NCBI RefSeq assembly: GCF_011682055.1
Contig: NZ_JAAQOM010000003.1
Coordinates: forward strand, 124,001-188,000
Length of the DNA: 64,000 nt
Reading direction: 5' to 3'
Source: Telluria antibiotica
GTDB lineage: Bacteria > Pseudomonadota > Gammaproteobacteria > Burkholderiales > Burkholderiaceae_D
Shown here piece after piece: positions 9,022 to 17,837 of the stretch (position 1 is the stretch's first letter; every line of letters begins with the position of its first letter). Under the pieces are notes generated by a model, which worked only from the letters and a program-made list of their open reading frames with translations, ran no database searches and was not told the origin of the DNA. The position numbers were made by a program, and so were the translations under genes.

Positions 9022-9052
9022 CACGCGTCCCGGACGGCGCCGGGATCGCGTG
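9022..9052 (+). other. Strong hairpin after the TonB receptor gene
   Basis: CACGCG-TCCCGG (9022-9033) pairs with CCGGGA-CGCGTG (9040-9052), with one bulged T. There is no T-run after it, so it is not a classical intrinsic terminator. It may stabilise the 3' end of the receptor mRNA or end transcription together with Rho. Confidence 0.4.
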
Positions 9053-9112
9053 ACCCCCTGTGTTACATTCGCCGCTGGCCACAAGCCGCTACCCGTACGA
9101 CCGAGGACTTTC

Positions 9113-11158
9113 GTGAACCGTCATCTTCTCAGCACCTTGACCCTGTCCCTGCTGGCCGCCTGCGTATCCGCCGGCGCCGCGGACAACGCCGTCACCGCCG
9201 ACCGTTCCGGCATCGACACGCAGTACATCGACCCGGACGTGCGCGCGCAGGACGATTTCTTCACTTACCTGAACGGCAAATGGCTCAAGACGACGGCCAT
9301 CCCGTCCGACCGCGCGAGCTGGGGCACGTTCATGCAGCTGCGCGAGGACACGCAGCCGCAACTGCTCGGCATCATCGAAGCCGACCAGAAGGACCCGCAC
9401 GGGAAAGCCGGCACCGACACGCAGAAGATCGCGGACCTGTACACGAGCTTCATGGACGAGAAGAAGCTCGAGACGCTGGGCTACAAGCCGCTCGCGGGCG
9501 AGCTGGCCCGCATCCGCACGCTGAAGGACAGGAAGGGCGTGCCCGACCTCGTCGCGCACCTCGCGAAGATCGGCGTCGCGACGCCGTACGGCATCGGCGT
9601 CGCGCAGGACGCGAAAGAATCGACGAAGTACGCCACGTACATCCGCCAGGGCGGCCTCGGCATGCCGGACCGCGACTACTATCTGAAGGCCGACGATGCG
9701 CGCATGGCCGCCACGAAGGCGAAGTACGAACGGCACGTCGCGCGCATCCTGGCGCTCGCCGGCGACAAGGATGCCGACGCGCAGGCGCGGGCGATCGTCG
9801 CGTTCGAGACGGCACTGGCGAAGGCGCAGTGGACGAAGGTCGAACTGCGCGACCCGGTCCGGAACTACAACAAGATGGACGTGGCCCAGCTGGCCGCGCT
9901 GACGCCGGGCTACGACTGGAAGGCGGCGCTGGCCGCCGCCGGCGTGGCGAACAAGATCGACTACGTGATCGTGGGCCAGCCGAGCTACCTGCAGGGCCTG
10001 GACCGCATCCTCGCCGACACCGACCTCGAGACCGTCAAGGCTTATTTCCAGTGGCAGCTGCTGCGCGAATACGCGCCGTACCTGTCGAAGGCCTTCGTCG
10101 ACGAGAACTTCGATTTCTACGGCAGGACGCTGACCGGTGTGGACGTGAACCGCCCGCGCTGGAAGATCGGCGTGTCCGTCGTTGAAGGCGCGCTGGGCGA
10201 GGCGCTGGGCCGCGAATACGTCGCGAAGTATTTCCCGCCGGCGCGCAAGGCGCGCATGGAGGAGCTGGTTGCGAACGTGCTGGCCGCCTACCGCGAATCG
10301 ATCGATCATCTCGACTGGATGGGCGCGGAGACGAAGAAGGAAGCGCAGGCCAAGCTGGCCAAGTTCACGCCGAAGATCGGCTACCCGGTCAAGTGGCGCG
10401 ACTATGCGCGTTTGACGATCAAGCGGGACGACCTGGTGGGCAACGTGGAACGCGCCGCCGTCTTCGCGTACAACCGCAACATCGACAAGCTGGGCAAGCC
10501 GATCGACCGCGACGAGTGGAGCATGACGCCGCAGACGGTGAACGCCTACTACAACGCCCGGATGAACGAGATCGTGTTCCCGGCCGCGATCCTGCAGCCG
10601 CCGTTCTTCGACGCGAACGCGGACGACGCCGCGAACTACGGCGCGATCGGCGCCGTGATCGGCCACGAGGTCGGCCACGGCTTCGACGACAAGGGCAGCC
10701 AGTCGGACGGCGACGGCAACCTGCGCAACTGGTGGACGGCCGACGACCAGGCACGCTTCAAGGCCAAGACCGACATGCTCGTGAAGCAGTACGACGCGTT
10801 CGAACCGATCCCCGGCTATCACGTGAACGGTGCGCTCACGCTGGGCGAGAACATCGGCGACAACGCCGGCCTGGCGATCGCCTATAAAGCCTACAAGATC
10901 TCGCTGCACGGCCAGCCTGCTCCCGTCATCGACGGCCTCACGGGCGACCAGCGCTTCTTCATGGGCTTCGGCCAGGTCTGGCGCTCGAAGATGCGCGAAG
11001 CCCAGCAGATCGTGCAGGTGAAGACCGACCCGCATTCGCCGGGCCAGTTCCGCGCGAACGGCACGCTGCGCAACCAGGCCGCGTTCTACGAGGCGTTCGG
11101 CGTGAAGGAAGGCGACAGGATGTACCTGGCGCCGGCGCAGCGGGTCACGATCTGGTAA
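9113..11158 (+). CDS. M13 family zinc metallopeptidase (neprilysin/PepO-like), copy 1
   Basis: The product of about 681 residues is a secreted or periplasmic oligopeptidase. The GTG at 9113 is chosen because CGAGGA lies seven bases before it and a signal peptide (MNRHLLSTLTLSLLAACVSA) begins there; an upstream in-frame start at 9050 would spoil this. M13 signatures are present: the zinc motif HEVGH at about 518-522, GENIGDNAG with the third zinc ligand, and the NAYYNARMNEIVFPAAI segment that binds substrate backbone. The C terminus VTIW matches the usual CxxW-like end without the cysteine. A second copy follows after 101 bases. Confidence 0.93.
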   Translation: MNRHLLSTLTLSLLAACVSAGAADNAVTADRSGIDTQYIDPDVRAQDDFFTYLNGKWLKTTAIPSDRASWGTFMQLREDTQPQLLGIIEADQKDPHGKAGTDTQKIADLYTSFMDEKKLETLGYKPLAGELARIRTLKDRKGVPDLVAHLAKIGVATPYGIGVAQDAKESTKYATYIRQGGLGMPDRDYYLKADDARMAATKAKYERHVARILALAGDKDADAQARAIVAFETALAKAQWTKVELRDPVRNYNKMDVAQLAALTPGYDWKAALAAAGVANKIDYVIVGQPSYLQGLDRILADTDLETVKAYFQWQLLREYAPYLSKAFVDENFDFYGRTLTGVDVNRPRWKIGVSVVEGALGEALGREYVAKYFPPARKARMEELVANVLAAYRESIDHLDWMGAETKKEAQAKLAKFTPKIGYPVKWRDYARLTIKRDDLVGNVERAAVFAYNRNIDKLGKPIDRDEWSMTPQTVNAYYNARMNEIVFPAAILQPPFFDANADDAANYGAIGAVIGHEVGHGFDDKGSQSDGDGNLRNWWTADDQARFKAKTDMLVKQYDAFEPIPGYHVNGALTLGENIGDNAGLAIAYKAYKISLHGQPAPVIDGLTGDQRFFMGFGQVWRSKMREAQQIVQVKTDPHSPGQFRANGTLRNQAAFYEAFGVKEGDRMYLAPAQRVTIW

Positions 11159-11259
11159 CGATTTCGTAACAAAAAAGCATCGCCATCAGCGATAATCCCG
11201 GAAGGCGGTATCCCCGTCAGCCACCATCCTACCCATAACAACCCGAGGGAGATGAAGAG

Positions 11260-13329
11260 ATGAAGAAGCACTATTTGTTGAGCACGCTGACCATGGCGCT
11301 GCTCGTCAATGCCGGCCATGCGGCGGAAGGCGCCGCGGCCGCGAAAAGCACGGCCATCAAGAAGGGCCAGACGCTGGCGGCCGGCATCGCCACCGAATAC
11401 ATCGACCCATCCGTGCGCCCGCAGGACGATTTCTACGAGCACCTGAACGGCAAGTGGCTGAAGACGGTCGAGATCCCGGCCGACAAGTCGAGCTGGGGCT
11501 CGTTCGCCAAGCTGCGCGACGACACGCTGCCGCAGCTGCGCGGCATCATCGAGAAGGCCGCGGGCAGCAACGCGGCCAAGGGCACCGACGCCCAGCGCAT
11601 CGGCGACTACTACGCCAGCTTCATGGACGAAGCGAAGCTGGAGCAGCTGGGCATCGCGCCGCTGAACGGCGAGCTGGCGAAGATCGCGGCCGTCAAGGAC
11701 AAGGCCGAGCTGCCCGCGCTGCTGGCGCACCTGGGCAAGATCGGCGTGAACGTGCCGTTCGATTTCGGCATCCACCAGGACAACAAGGATTCGACCAAGT
11801 ACGTCGCCGACATCGGCCAGGGCGGCCTGGGCATGCCCGACCGCGACTACTACCTGAAGACGGACGACGCCAAGCTGGCCGCCGCGAAAGCCAAGTACCA
11901 GACCTACGTCGAGCACATGCTGTCGATGGCGGGCGACAAGAACGCCGCCGCCAACGCCAAGGCCATCGTCGATTTCGAGACCGAGATCGCCAAGGTGCAG
12001 TGGACGAAGGTCGAGCTGCGCGACCCGATCAAAGCGTACAACAAGGTCAACCTGGCCGACCTGGGCACGCTGGCGCCGGGCTTCGACTGGAAGCCCTGGC
12101 TCGATGCGGCCAACCTGTCGGGCAAGGTCACGTACGTGATCGTCGGCCAGCCGACCTACCTGAAGAGCTTCATGCAGGTCGCGAACAACACGCCGATCGA
12201 CGTGTGGAAGGCCTACCTGTCGATGCACCTGGTCGACGCCTACGCCAGCTACCTGAACAAGGCCTTCGTCGACGAGCGCTTCGACTTCTACGGCAAGACG
12301 CTGTCGGGCGTGAAGGAAATCGAGCCGCGCTGGAAGCGTGGCGTGGGCGCGATCGAGCGCTCGCAGGGCGAGTCGCTGGGCAAGCTGTACGTGGCCGAGT
12401 ACTTCCCGCCGGAGCGCAAGGCGCGCATGGAAGCGCTGGTGAAGAACCTGCTGGCGGCCTACAAGCAGAGCATCGACAAGCTGGACTGGATGTCGCCGGC
12501 CACCAAGAAGGAAGCGCAGGCCAAGCTGGCCAAGTTCACGCCGAAGATCGGTTATCCGAACAAGTGGAAGGACTACTCGGCGCTCGTCGTCGCGCGTGAC
12601 GACCTGGTGGGCAACGTGATGCGTTCGCGCGAAGTCGAATACAACCGCGAGCTGAATAAACTCGGCAAGCCGATCGACCGCGACGAATGGGGCATGACGC
12701 CGCAGACCATCAACGCGTACTACAACCCGGAGATGAACGAGATCGTGTTCCCGGCCGCGATCCTGCAGCCGCCGTTCTTCGACGCCAACGCGGACGACGC
12801 GGTCAACTACGGCGGCATCGGCGCCGTGATCGGCCACGAGATCAGCCACGGCTTCGACGACCAGGGCTCGCAGTACGACGGCAACGGCAACCTGCGCGAC
12901 TGGTGGACCGCGGCCGACCACAAGAACTTCGAAGCCAAGACGAAGATGCTGGTCAACCAGTACAACCAGTTCGAACCGATCCCGGGCTACCACGTGAACG
13001 GCGAACTCACGCTGGGCGAGAACATCGCCGACAACTCGGGTCTCGCCATTGCCTACAAGGCCTACAAGATCTCGCTGAAGGGCAAGAAGCCGCCGGTGAT
13101 CGACGGTCTCACGGGCGACCAGCGCCTGTATATGGGCTGGGCCCAGGTGTGGCGCATGAAGATGCGCGAGCAGCAGCAGATCCAGCAGGTGAAGACTGAC
13201 CCGCACTCGCCGGGCCAGTTCCGCGCCAACGGCACGCTGCGCAACCAGCCGGGCTTCTATGACGCCTTCAAGGTCAAGCAGGGCGACAAGATGTACCTGG
13301 CCCCGCAGGAGCGCGTGATCATCTGGTGA
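11260..13329 (+). CDS. M13 family zinc metallopeptidase, copy 2 (tandem paralogue)
   Basis: The 689-residue protein is a close paralogue of the one before it, with long identical stretches such as KEAQAKLAKFTPKIGYP and MNEIVFPAAILQPPFFDAN. The zinc motif is HEISH at about 526-530, and GENIADNSG holds the third ligand. A signal peptide (MKKHYLLSTLTMALLVNAGHA) sends it to the periplasm. A good ribosome site (GAGGGAGATGAAGAG) precedes ATG 11260. It differs from copy 1 by lower use of rare codons and by a Lys/Ala-rich N-terminal linker. The pair probably arose by tandem duplication. An intrinsic terminator follows. Confidence 0.94.
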   Translation: MKKHYLLSTLTMALLVNAGHAAEGAAAAKSTAIKKGQTLAAGIATEYIDPSVRPQDDFYEHLNGKWLKTVEIPADKSSWGSFAKLRDDTLPQLRGIIEKAAGSNAAKGTDAQRIGDYYASFMDEAKLEQLGIAPLNGELAKIAAVKDKAELPALLAHLGKIGVNVPFDFGIHQDNKDSTKYVADIGQGGLGMPDRDYYLKTDDAKLAAAKAKYQTYVEHMLSMAGDKNAAANAKAIVDFETEIAKVQWTKVELRDPIKAYNKVNLADLGTLAPGFDWKPWLDAANLSGKVTYVIVGQPTYLKSFMQVANNTPIDVWKAYLSMHLVDAYASYLNKAFVDERFDFYGKTLSGVKEIEPRWKRGVGAIERSQGESLGKLYVAEYFPPERKARMEALVKNLLAAYKQSIDKLDWMSPATKKEAQAKLAKFTPKIGYPNKWKDYSALVVARDDLVGNVMRSREVEYNRELNKLGKPIDRDEWGMTPQTINAYYNPEMNEIVFPAAILQPPFFDANADDAVNYGGIGAVIGHEISHGFDDQGSQYDGNGNLRDWWTAADHKNFEAKTKMLVNQYNQFEPIPGYHVNGELTLGENIADNSGLAIAYKAYKISLKGKKPPVIDGLTGDQRLYMGWAQVWRMKMREQQQIQQVKTDPHSPGQFRANGTLRNQPGFYDAFKVKQGDKMYLAPQERVIIW

Positions 13330-13350
13330 TCGTGGCGGTATGAAAAGCAA

Positions 13351-13376
13351 AAGGCCGCGGATTCGCGGCCTTTTTT
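13351..13376 (+). terminator. Rho-independent terminator after the M13 pair
   Basis: AAGGCCGCG (13351-13359) pairs with CGCGGCCTT (13364-13372) around a short ATT-containing loop, followed by TTTTTT. It lies just beyond the M13 copy 2 stop and would also partly serve the convergent beta-helix gene. Confidence 0.9.
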
Positions 13377-13420
13377 GTTGCATCGACCCGGCACCGCGTG
13401 GCGCCGGGTCGGCGGGACCA

Positions 13421-14863
13421 TTACTGCGTCACGCTGGAGTAGTAGCAGTACTTGGCGTGGCCGGGAGCCGGGTCACCGAACACGGTGGTGCTGCAGGCGA
13501 CCGGGCCGGTCACGACCTTCGAGTAGTAGACCGTGGTGGTGCCGAAGCGGACTTCACGCTTGCCGCTGAACGAGCAGGTGCCGCCTTGGGTGGCGCAGTA
13601 CGTGAACTTTGCCGTGGTCGTGGTGGTCGTGGTCGTCGTGGTCGAGCTTGCGCCGTTCGATTCGTACGCACCGATGTCGAACTGGCCGGACACCGGACGT
13701 GCTTCGCCCGAAGCGACTGCCTTGTACTGTGCGACCGGAGCCAGCGACACACCCTTGGCGGACGTGCCCGGTGCCGAACCGGTGTCGATCATCAGCGCGC
13801 CGGTCGGGTGCAGGTCGTACGTGGCGCGGTTCACGAAGGCCGGGGCCGCGGAACGGTAGTTGGTCTTGTCGATCGCCGTCGACTGCGTGCTGACGACGCC
13901 CACGCCGCCGAAGATGTTGTTCTGCATCAGGGCCGGGGTCGTGACCTTGGTGCTGATGTACAGGAACGCACCGCCGCTGCCCATGTCGTTCAGGAACGTG
14001 TTGTTGACGACGTACAGGTCGCTGCCGACGTTGACGGCACCTTCTTCGCCGTAGGCTACCATGTTCGAGTTCGAGTTCGAAGCCGGTTGCTGGATCACGT
14101 TACCGATCAGGTACGAGGTACCGGCGTTCGGCAGGTCGATCTCGTACGACGGCTTGCCGGCGGCGGTGCTGCCCACTTCGCCCGGGTTCAGGCTCGAGAA
14201 GCGGCTGTACGCGATCATGTTGGTGTCGGCGCGCGACTTCAGGTTGTGGCCGACGTTGGCGTCGTGCGAGAAGCTGTAGCGGAACGTCAGGCTCTTCACG
14301 TGGCCGATGTACAGGTTGTGCGACTGGCCGTCGCCGTAACCGTTGTGGCCGAATTCCGTGTACTCGATCAGGATGTCGCTGTTCGTGTTGGCGTTGGCCA
14401 GGATACCGTCTTCGTTGTCGTGGATGAACGAATTACGCAGCGTGAAGTTCGTGCCTTCGAGGCGGAACGCTGCACCGTTACGGTCGGCGACTTTGGCGCC
14501 ATACATTTCGACGTTGTCGACGGTCAGGTTGTTACCGGCGACGACCCAGATGCCCTTGCCGGCGGCGTTCTTGCCGGCAGCGTCGATCTTCGGACGTCCG
14601 TTGACGCCGCGGATGGTCAGGTTGTTGCGGTAGATATAGCAGACGTCGCCGCTATACGTGGTGTTGCCGGTGATTTCGATCGTGTCGCCATCCGCGGCGG
14701 CAGCGATTGCCGCGCACGGCTTGGCGTAGGTCTTACCGGGGCCGACCGACAGCGTGGCTGCGGAAGCCGAGGCCACACCTGCGAATGCCAGCAGAACGGC
14801 AGCAGCCAGACGCGATGCGGAGAGTTGGGTGTTGCTCGAAACGATGTTACGCAGTTGTTGCAT
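13421..14863 (-). CDS. Secreted right-handed parallel beta-helix protein with Thr linker and 4-Cys C-terminal domain
   Basis: The 480-residue protein has a Sec signal peptide ending near SASA-ATLSV. The mature N terminus TLSVGPGKTYAKPCAAI is typical of pectate-lyase-like or polysaccharide-lyase beta-helix proteins. About 350 residues of helical-turn repeats (NNLTIRG, NNLTVDNVE, TNFTLRNSF, DGILAN) follow. Near residue 407 a run of ten threonines acts as a linker. It leads to a 55-residue domain with four cysteines (YCATQGGTCSFSG and FGDPAPGHAKYCYY), a kind of small module found at the ends of secreted glycan-active proteins. The enzyme activity is unknown. A paralogue at 15523 lacks the linker and the tail. 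Binding or cleavage of a polysaccharide is inferred. Confidence 0.85.
   Translation of the reverse strand: MQQLRNIVSSNTQLSASRLAAAVLLAFAGVASASAATLSVGPGKTYAKPCAAIAAAADGDTIEITGNTTYSGDVCYIYRNNLTIRGVNGRPKIDAAGKNAAGKGIWVVAGNNLTVDNVEMYGAKVADRNGAAFRLEGTNFTLRNSFIHDNEDGILANANTNSDILIEYTEFGHNGYGDGQSHNLYIGHVKSLTFRYSFSHDANVGHNLKSRADTNMIAYSRFSSLNPGEVGSTAAGKPSYEIDLPNAGTSYLIGNVIQQPASNSNSNMVAYGEEGAVNVGSDLYVVNNTFLNDMGSGGAFLYISTKVTTPALMQNNIFGGVGVVSTQSTAIDKTNYRSAAPAFVNRATYDLHPTGALMIDTGSAPGTSAKGVSLAPVAQYKAVASGEARPVSGQFDIGAYESNGASSTTTTTTTTTTAKFTYCATQGGTCSFSGKREVRFGTTTVYYSKVVTGPVACSTTVFGDPAPGHAKYCYYSSVTQ
13613..13644. repeat. Low-complexity ACC/ACG repeat encoding ten threonines
   Basis: A run of GTGGTC-type trinucleotides on the plus strand encodes ten consecutive Thr on the minus strand. 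It joins the beta-helix to the four-cysteine domain. Such tracts can change length by slippage in steps of three bases, altering the linker without breaking the frame. Confidence 0.7.
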
Positions 14864-15209
14864 GTCGATGTCCTCGTAATCGGGTTGCTTGTCAGCAGTT
14901 GTTCCTGCTGGAAAGTTGCAGAATACGAGGTTTAAGATCGACCGCTTGTAACGAGTTGTAACAGGAAATAACAGAACAATAAGCGTAATTAGACGCTAAT
15001 TAATGTTCCGTTTAGAGCAATTGAGTGGCAATAAAGTACTTTCGGTGAGCAGGTTTTCTAGCCTTCGTGACAAGGGGAAATGTCACAGACGCGCATTTTT
15101 TCGGTTTTTCCCTATGGAATTTAATTTCCATCGAAAAATTATATGGCAAGGCAAGAATGACAACAGGTGTGGCCGCTCCGACAATATTGAATTTGCGGTA
15201 ATTAACGAC

Positions 15210-15218
15210 TTATCCACA
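15210..15218 (+). promoter_or_regulatory. DnaA-box-like 9-mer TTATCCACA
   Basis: This is a perfect match to the DnaA consensus in AT-rich intergenic DNA. A second perfect copy is at 19026-19034. There is no cluster of boxes and no dnaA or parAB gene, so it is not an origin. It may be a regulatory or titration site, or chance. Confidence 0.35.
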
Positions 15219-15443
15219 AAAAATTTTTTTCGAAATCAAGTTGGTGTTGCGCGGATGCCGCAACTTTTTTGAGAAAAAGTTTTGCTCGCGTCCAACACGT
15301 TCAGTGAATTTACCGAAAAAGTTCAGGCTTGGAAACTATTTTCTGGCAAAACGTTGTTTTCACGGTAATTACGGGCAATTAACTCGCATAAATAGGCGCC
15401 GGCGGCGCATCCGGACGCGTTGAAATCGGTGCGCGCAACACAT

Positions 15444-15470
15444 AAAAAAGGCCGCGCACGCGCGGCCTTC
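15444..15470 (-). terminator. Rho-independent terminator of the second beta-helix gene
   Basis: Read leftward, AAGGCCGCG and CGCGGCCTT form the stem, followed by six T (plus-strand AAAAAA at 15444-15449). It lies about 50 bases beyond the stop of the beta-helix gene at 15523. Confidence 0.88.
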
Positions 15471-15522
15471 GATAGGAACGCCAAAAAAGCTGTGTTCGCG
15501 ATAAGTCGGTGACGTGGCCGGC

Positions 15523-16689
15523 TCAGCGGCTGTGCGACTCTGTCGCGTGGCCCTTGGCTCCGGGCGCCTTCATGTCGACGCCGCTCGACCATGGATCGGC
15601 CGCCGGTCCCGCTTTCAGGACGACGTCGTTGACGAGCGGTCGCAGCGACAGGCCCATGCGATCGACGAAGCCCGCCTTTTCCATGCGATGGTTGTCTTTC
15701 AGGATGGCATTGCTCTGCGACGTCACGGTGCCGGGACCGGCGAACGTATTGTTTTGAATCAGTGCGGGTGTCGTGACCTTGTTGCTGATCATCAGGAACA
15801 TGCCGCTCGTGAAATCGTTCAAGAAGATGTTATTGATGACGTACAAATCCTGCCCCGGATTCGACGGCCCTTCCTCGGCGTACGCGACGATGTTCGAATT
15901 GTCGTTGATCGCCGGTTGCTCGATCACGTTGCCGATGATGTAGGAGGTGCCACCGTTCGGCAGGTCGATCTCGTACGACGGTTTGCCGCTCGCGGTGCTG
16001 CCGGGCTTGCCCGGTGGCGTGCTCGAGAAGCGGTTGTACGCGATCATGTTCGTCGTCGCACGCGACTTCAGGTCATGGCCGATGACGGCGTCGTGCGAGT
16101 AGCTGTAGCGGAACGTCAGGCTCTTCGCCTGGCCGATGTACAGGTTGTGCGTCTGGCCCGTGCCACCGCCGTTGTGGCCGAATTCGCTGTACTCGATCAG
16201 GATGTCGCTGTTCTTGTTGGGGTTCGCCAGGATGCCGTTCTCGTTATCGTGGATGAACGCCCGGCGCAAGGTGAAATTCGTGCCCTCGAGACGCAGCGCC
16301 GCGCCGTTGCCATCCCGTACCTTGGCGCCCAGCATCTCGACGTTCTCGACCGTGATGTTGTTGCCGATGACGACCCAGATGCCCTTGCCGCCGTGCTGCT
16401 GCCCGGCCGCGTCGATGACGGGGCGGCCCTGCACGCCGCGGATGGTCAGGTTATTGTGGGTGATGGCGCAGACGTCGCCGCTGTAGGTCCAGTCGCCGAC
16501 GATCTCGATGGTGTCGCCATCCTTGGCCGCCATGATCGCGGCGCAGGGCGCGACGTAGGTCTTGCCCGGTCCGACGGACAGCGTGGCGGCTCCTGCGCTG
16601 CCGGCCGCGGCAAGCAGCATCGATGCAAGGGACAGGCAAGCCAGCGCCGAGGCCGGCTTGTGCGTTGCGGGGGTGTACGTCTGTGCCAC
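15523..16689 (-). CDS. Secreted right-handed parallel beta-helix protein, short paralogue
   Basis: The 388-residue protein closely matches the N-terminal 350 residues of the beta-helix protein at 13421-14863. Shared stretches include TLSVGPGKTY, NNLTIRGV, AALRLEGTNFTLR-type strands and GKPSYEIDLPN. Its signal peptide differs (MAQTYTPATHKPASALACLS, cleavage near GAA-ATLSV). It ends with KAPGAKGHATESHSR and has neither the Thr linker nor the four-cysteine module. Calcium- or carbohydrate-binding beta-helix folds of this kind occur in polysaccharide lyases and epimerases, but no catalytic set can be assigned by eye. It is the downstream gene of a cytochrome c gene that has its own terminator. 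Confidence 0.85.
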   Translation of the reverse strand: MAQTYTPATHKPASALACLSLASMLLAAAGSAGAATLSVGPGKTYVAPCAAIMAAKDGDTIEIVGDWTYSGDVCAITHNNLTIRGVQGRPVIDAAGQQHGGKGIWVVIGNNITVENVEMLGAKVRDGNGAALRLEGTNFTLRRAFIHDNENGILANPNKNSDILIEYSEFGHNGGGTGQTHNLYIGQAKSLTFRYSYSHDAVIGHDLKSRATTNMIAYNRFSSTPPGKPGSTASGKPSYEIDLPNGGTSYIIGNVIEQPAINDNSNIVAYAEEGPSNPGQDLYVINNIFLNDFTSGMFLMISNKVTTPALIQNNTFAGPGTVTSQSNAILKDNHRMEKAGFVDRMGLSLRPLVNDVVLKAGPAADPWSSGVDMKAPGAKGHATESHSR

Positions 16690-16707
16690 GTCAATTCCTC
16701 ATCTGAT

Positions 16708-16736
16708 AAAAAAAAACCGTCCCGCGGGACGGTTTT
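16708..16736 (-). terminator. Rho-independent terminator of the cytochrome c gene
   Basis: The palindrome CCGTCCCGCGGGACGG (16717-16732) is followed, reading leftward, by nine T residues. It sits eight bases after the cytochrome c stop codon and just in front of the beta-helix start codon. Confidence 0.88.
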
Positions 16737-16744
16737 GTCGGCGT

Positions 16745-17656
16745 TTATTTGGCTGCCGCCACCATGTAGTCGACTGCAGCCTTCACGTCGGCATCCGGTG
16801 CCGTGGAACCACCTTTGGGAGGCATCATACCGGTTTTGCCCTGGAAACCCTTGAGCGCATGTTCGTACAGTGTGTTCGTGCCCTGGGCGATGCGGGGCGC
16901 CCAGGCCGCCTTGTCGCCGACCTTGGGCGCACCGGCGATGCCGGCGCCGTGGCAGGCAGCGCAAGTCGAATTGAACAATGTCTTGCCGGCTTCGCTGTTA
17001 CCGGCGATGGCCGGGGTTGCCAATGCGCCCGCGGCAGGCGGCGTGCCTGGCGTGGCGGCCGGGGTGGCCGGCGCCGGGGCCGGGACCGCTGCGGCAGCGG
17101 CAGGTGCCGCGGCTGCGGATTGAGCCGCCGCATTGGCTTGCGCCGGTGCCGGTGCTTCCGGCTCCTTGAACTTGGCGCCCGCCTGGTTCGCCATATAAGC
17201 CACGGCGCGGGCGACTTCTATATTGTCGAGATCCGCATTGCCGCCCTTGGGCGGCATCGCGCGAATGCCTTGCACGGCGTGCTGGACGAGGGTGTCGTAG
17301 CCCTGAGCGATGCGTGCGGCCCAGGCACCGGCATCGCCGGCCTTCGGTGCGCCGGCGGCGCCCGTGCCGTGGCAGGCGACGCACACGGCGTTATATACGG
17401 CTTGGCCCGATTGCAGGACCTTGGGCGCGTTCACATCCTTGAACGCAAACCCTTCCTCGGCCACGGGGCGCACGCGCGCGGCAATGGCCTGCGCACTCTG
17501 GCTTTCCGAACCCGCGCCGCCGAGCGGTTTATTGGTGGCAAAGATCACGAGGAGGATGATGCCGATGACGATGACGAGGAAGAAGCCAGCGACTGCGATG
17601 ACCAGTTGCTTGGGAGTCCGAATGAAGGAGTGGTGTTCGTGTTGTGCGTCGCTCAT
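16745..17656 (-). CDS. Membrane-anchored di-domain cytochrome c (cytochrome c5 family)
   Basis: The frame is open to 17827, but ATG 17656 is preferred because AAGGAA lies just upstream and the protein then begins MSDAQHEHHSFIRTPKQ. The 303-residue product has one N-terminal membrane segment (about 20-38, LVIAVAGFFLVIVIGIILL). Two class I haem c domains follow: CVACH near residue 90 and CAACH near 230. Each ends with a Met-containing GIRAMPPKGG or TGMMPPKGG axial-ligand loop. They are joined by a 60-residue Ala/Pro linker. It carries electrons on the periplasmic side, probably to or from a terminal oxidase. The two domains are clear internal duplicates. No oxidase gene is adjacent. Confidence 0.93.
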   Translation of the reverse strand: MSDAQHEHHSFIRTPKQLVIAVAGFFLVIVIGIILLVIFATNKPLGGAGSESQSAQAIAARVRPVAEEGFAFKDVNAPKVLQSGQAVYNAVCVACHGTGAAGAPKAGDAGAWAARIAQGYDTLVQHAVQGIRAMPPKGGNADLDNIEVARAVAYMANQAGAKFKEPEAPAPAQANAAAQSAAAAPAAAAAVPAPAPATPAATPGTPPAAGALATPAIAGNSEAGKTLFNSTCAACHGAGIAGAPKVGDKAAWAPRIAQGTNTLYEHALKGFQGKTGMMPPKGGSTAPDADVKAAVDYMVAAAK

Positions 17657-17837
17657 GATTTCCTTAATACAATTAAAAAAACCTGCTTCTGCCCTACGGA
17701 TGCTTATCTGAATGCAATGCCGCCGGGCGATTATAGACCCAAAGACACTTGGTGGAAACGCAATTCCGGCCGAAGCGCAGGGTTCCCCATAGACGTCGGT
17801 CGGGAAAGACTGTATCCTTCGCATCACTTCGACCAGC

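Larger units (their letters stand above)
14864..15522. other. AT-rich intergenic region of 659 bases between the beta-helix paralogues
   Basis: This stretch is clearly poorer in GC than its surroundings and has no convincing gene; an 89-codon frame at 15003-15272 lacks a ribosome site and protein-like features. It must hold the promoter of the leftward gene that starts at 14863. About 90 bases upstream of that start are two GTTACAA copies ten bases apart (minus strand) and short AATTAG-type repeats, possibly a binding site. A perfect DnaA-box 9-mer lies at 15210-15218 next to an A6T7 tract. A leftward terminator occupies 15444-15470. Confidence 0.5.

Noticed and set aside
6749..9082. A 777-codon minus-strand frame opposite the TonB receptor gene
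   Set aside because: It is the mirror of a high-GC gene in a fixed frame; its protein is Arg/Val/Ala-rich and has no domain. The same applies to 758-2113, 9089-11035, 11086-13383, 13340-14935 and 42385-43977.
13613..13644. Short repeat that could be taken as the start of a CRISPR array
   Set aside because: It is a three-base pattern inside a coding frame, with no repeat-spacer units. No CRISPR array was seen anywhere in the window.
15003..15272. An 89-codon frame in the AT-rich intergenic region
   Set aside because: There is no ribosome site, no similarity to known small proteins, and the AT-rich codons do not match the genome's use.
13421..16689. PEP-CTERM signals on the two beta-helix proteins
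   Set aside because: The C termini (KYCYYSSVTQ and KGHATESHSR) lack the PEP motif, the membrane helix and the basic tail.
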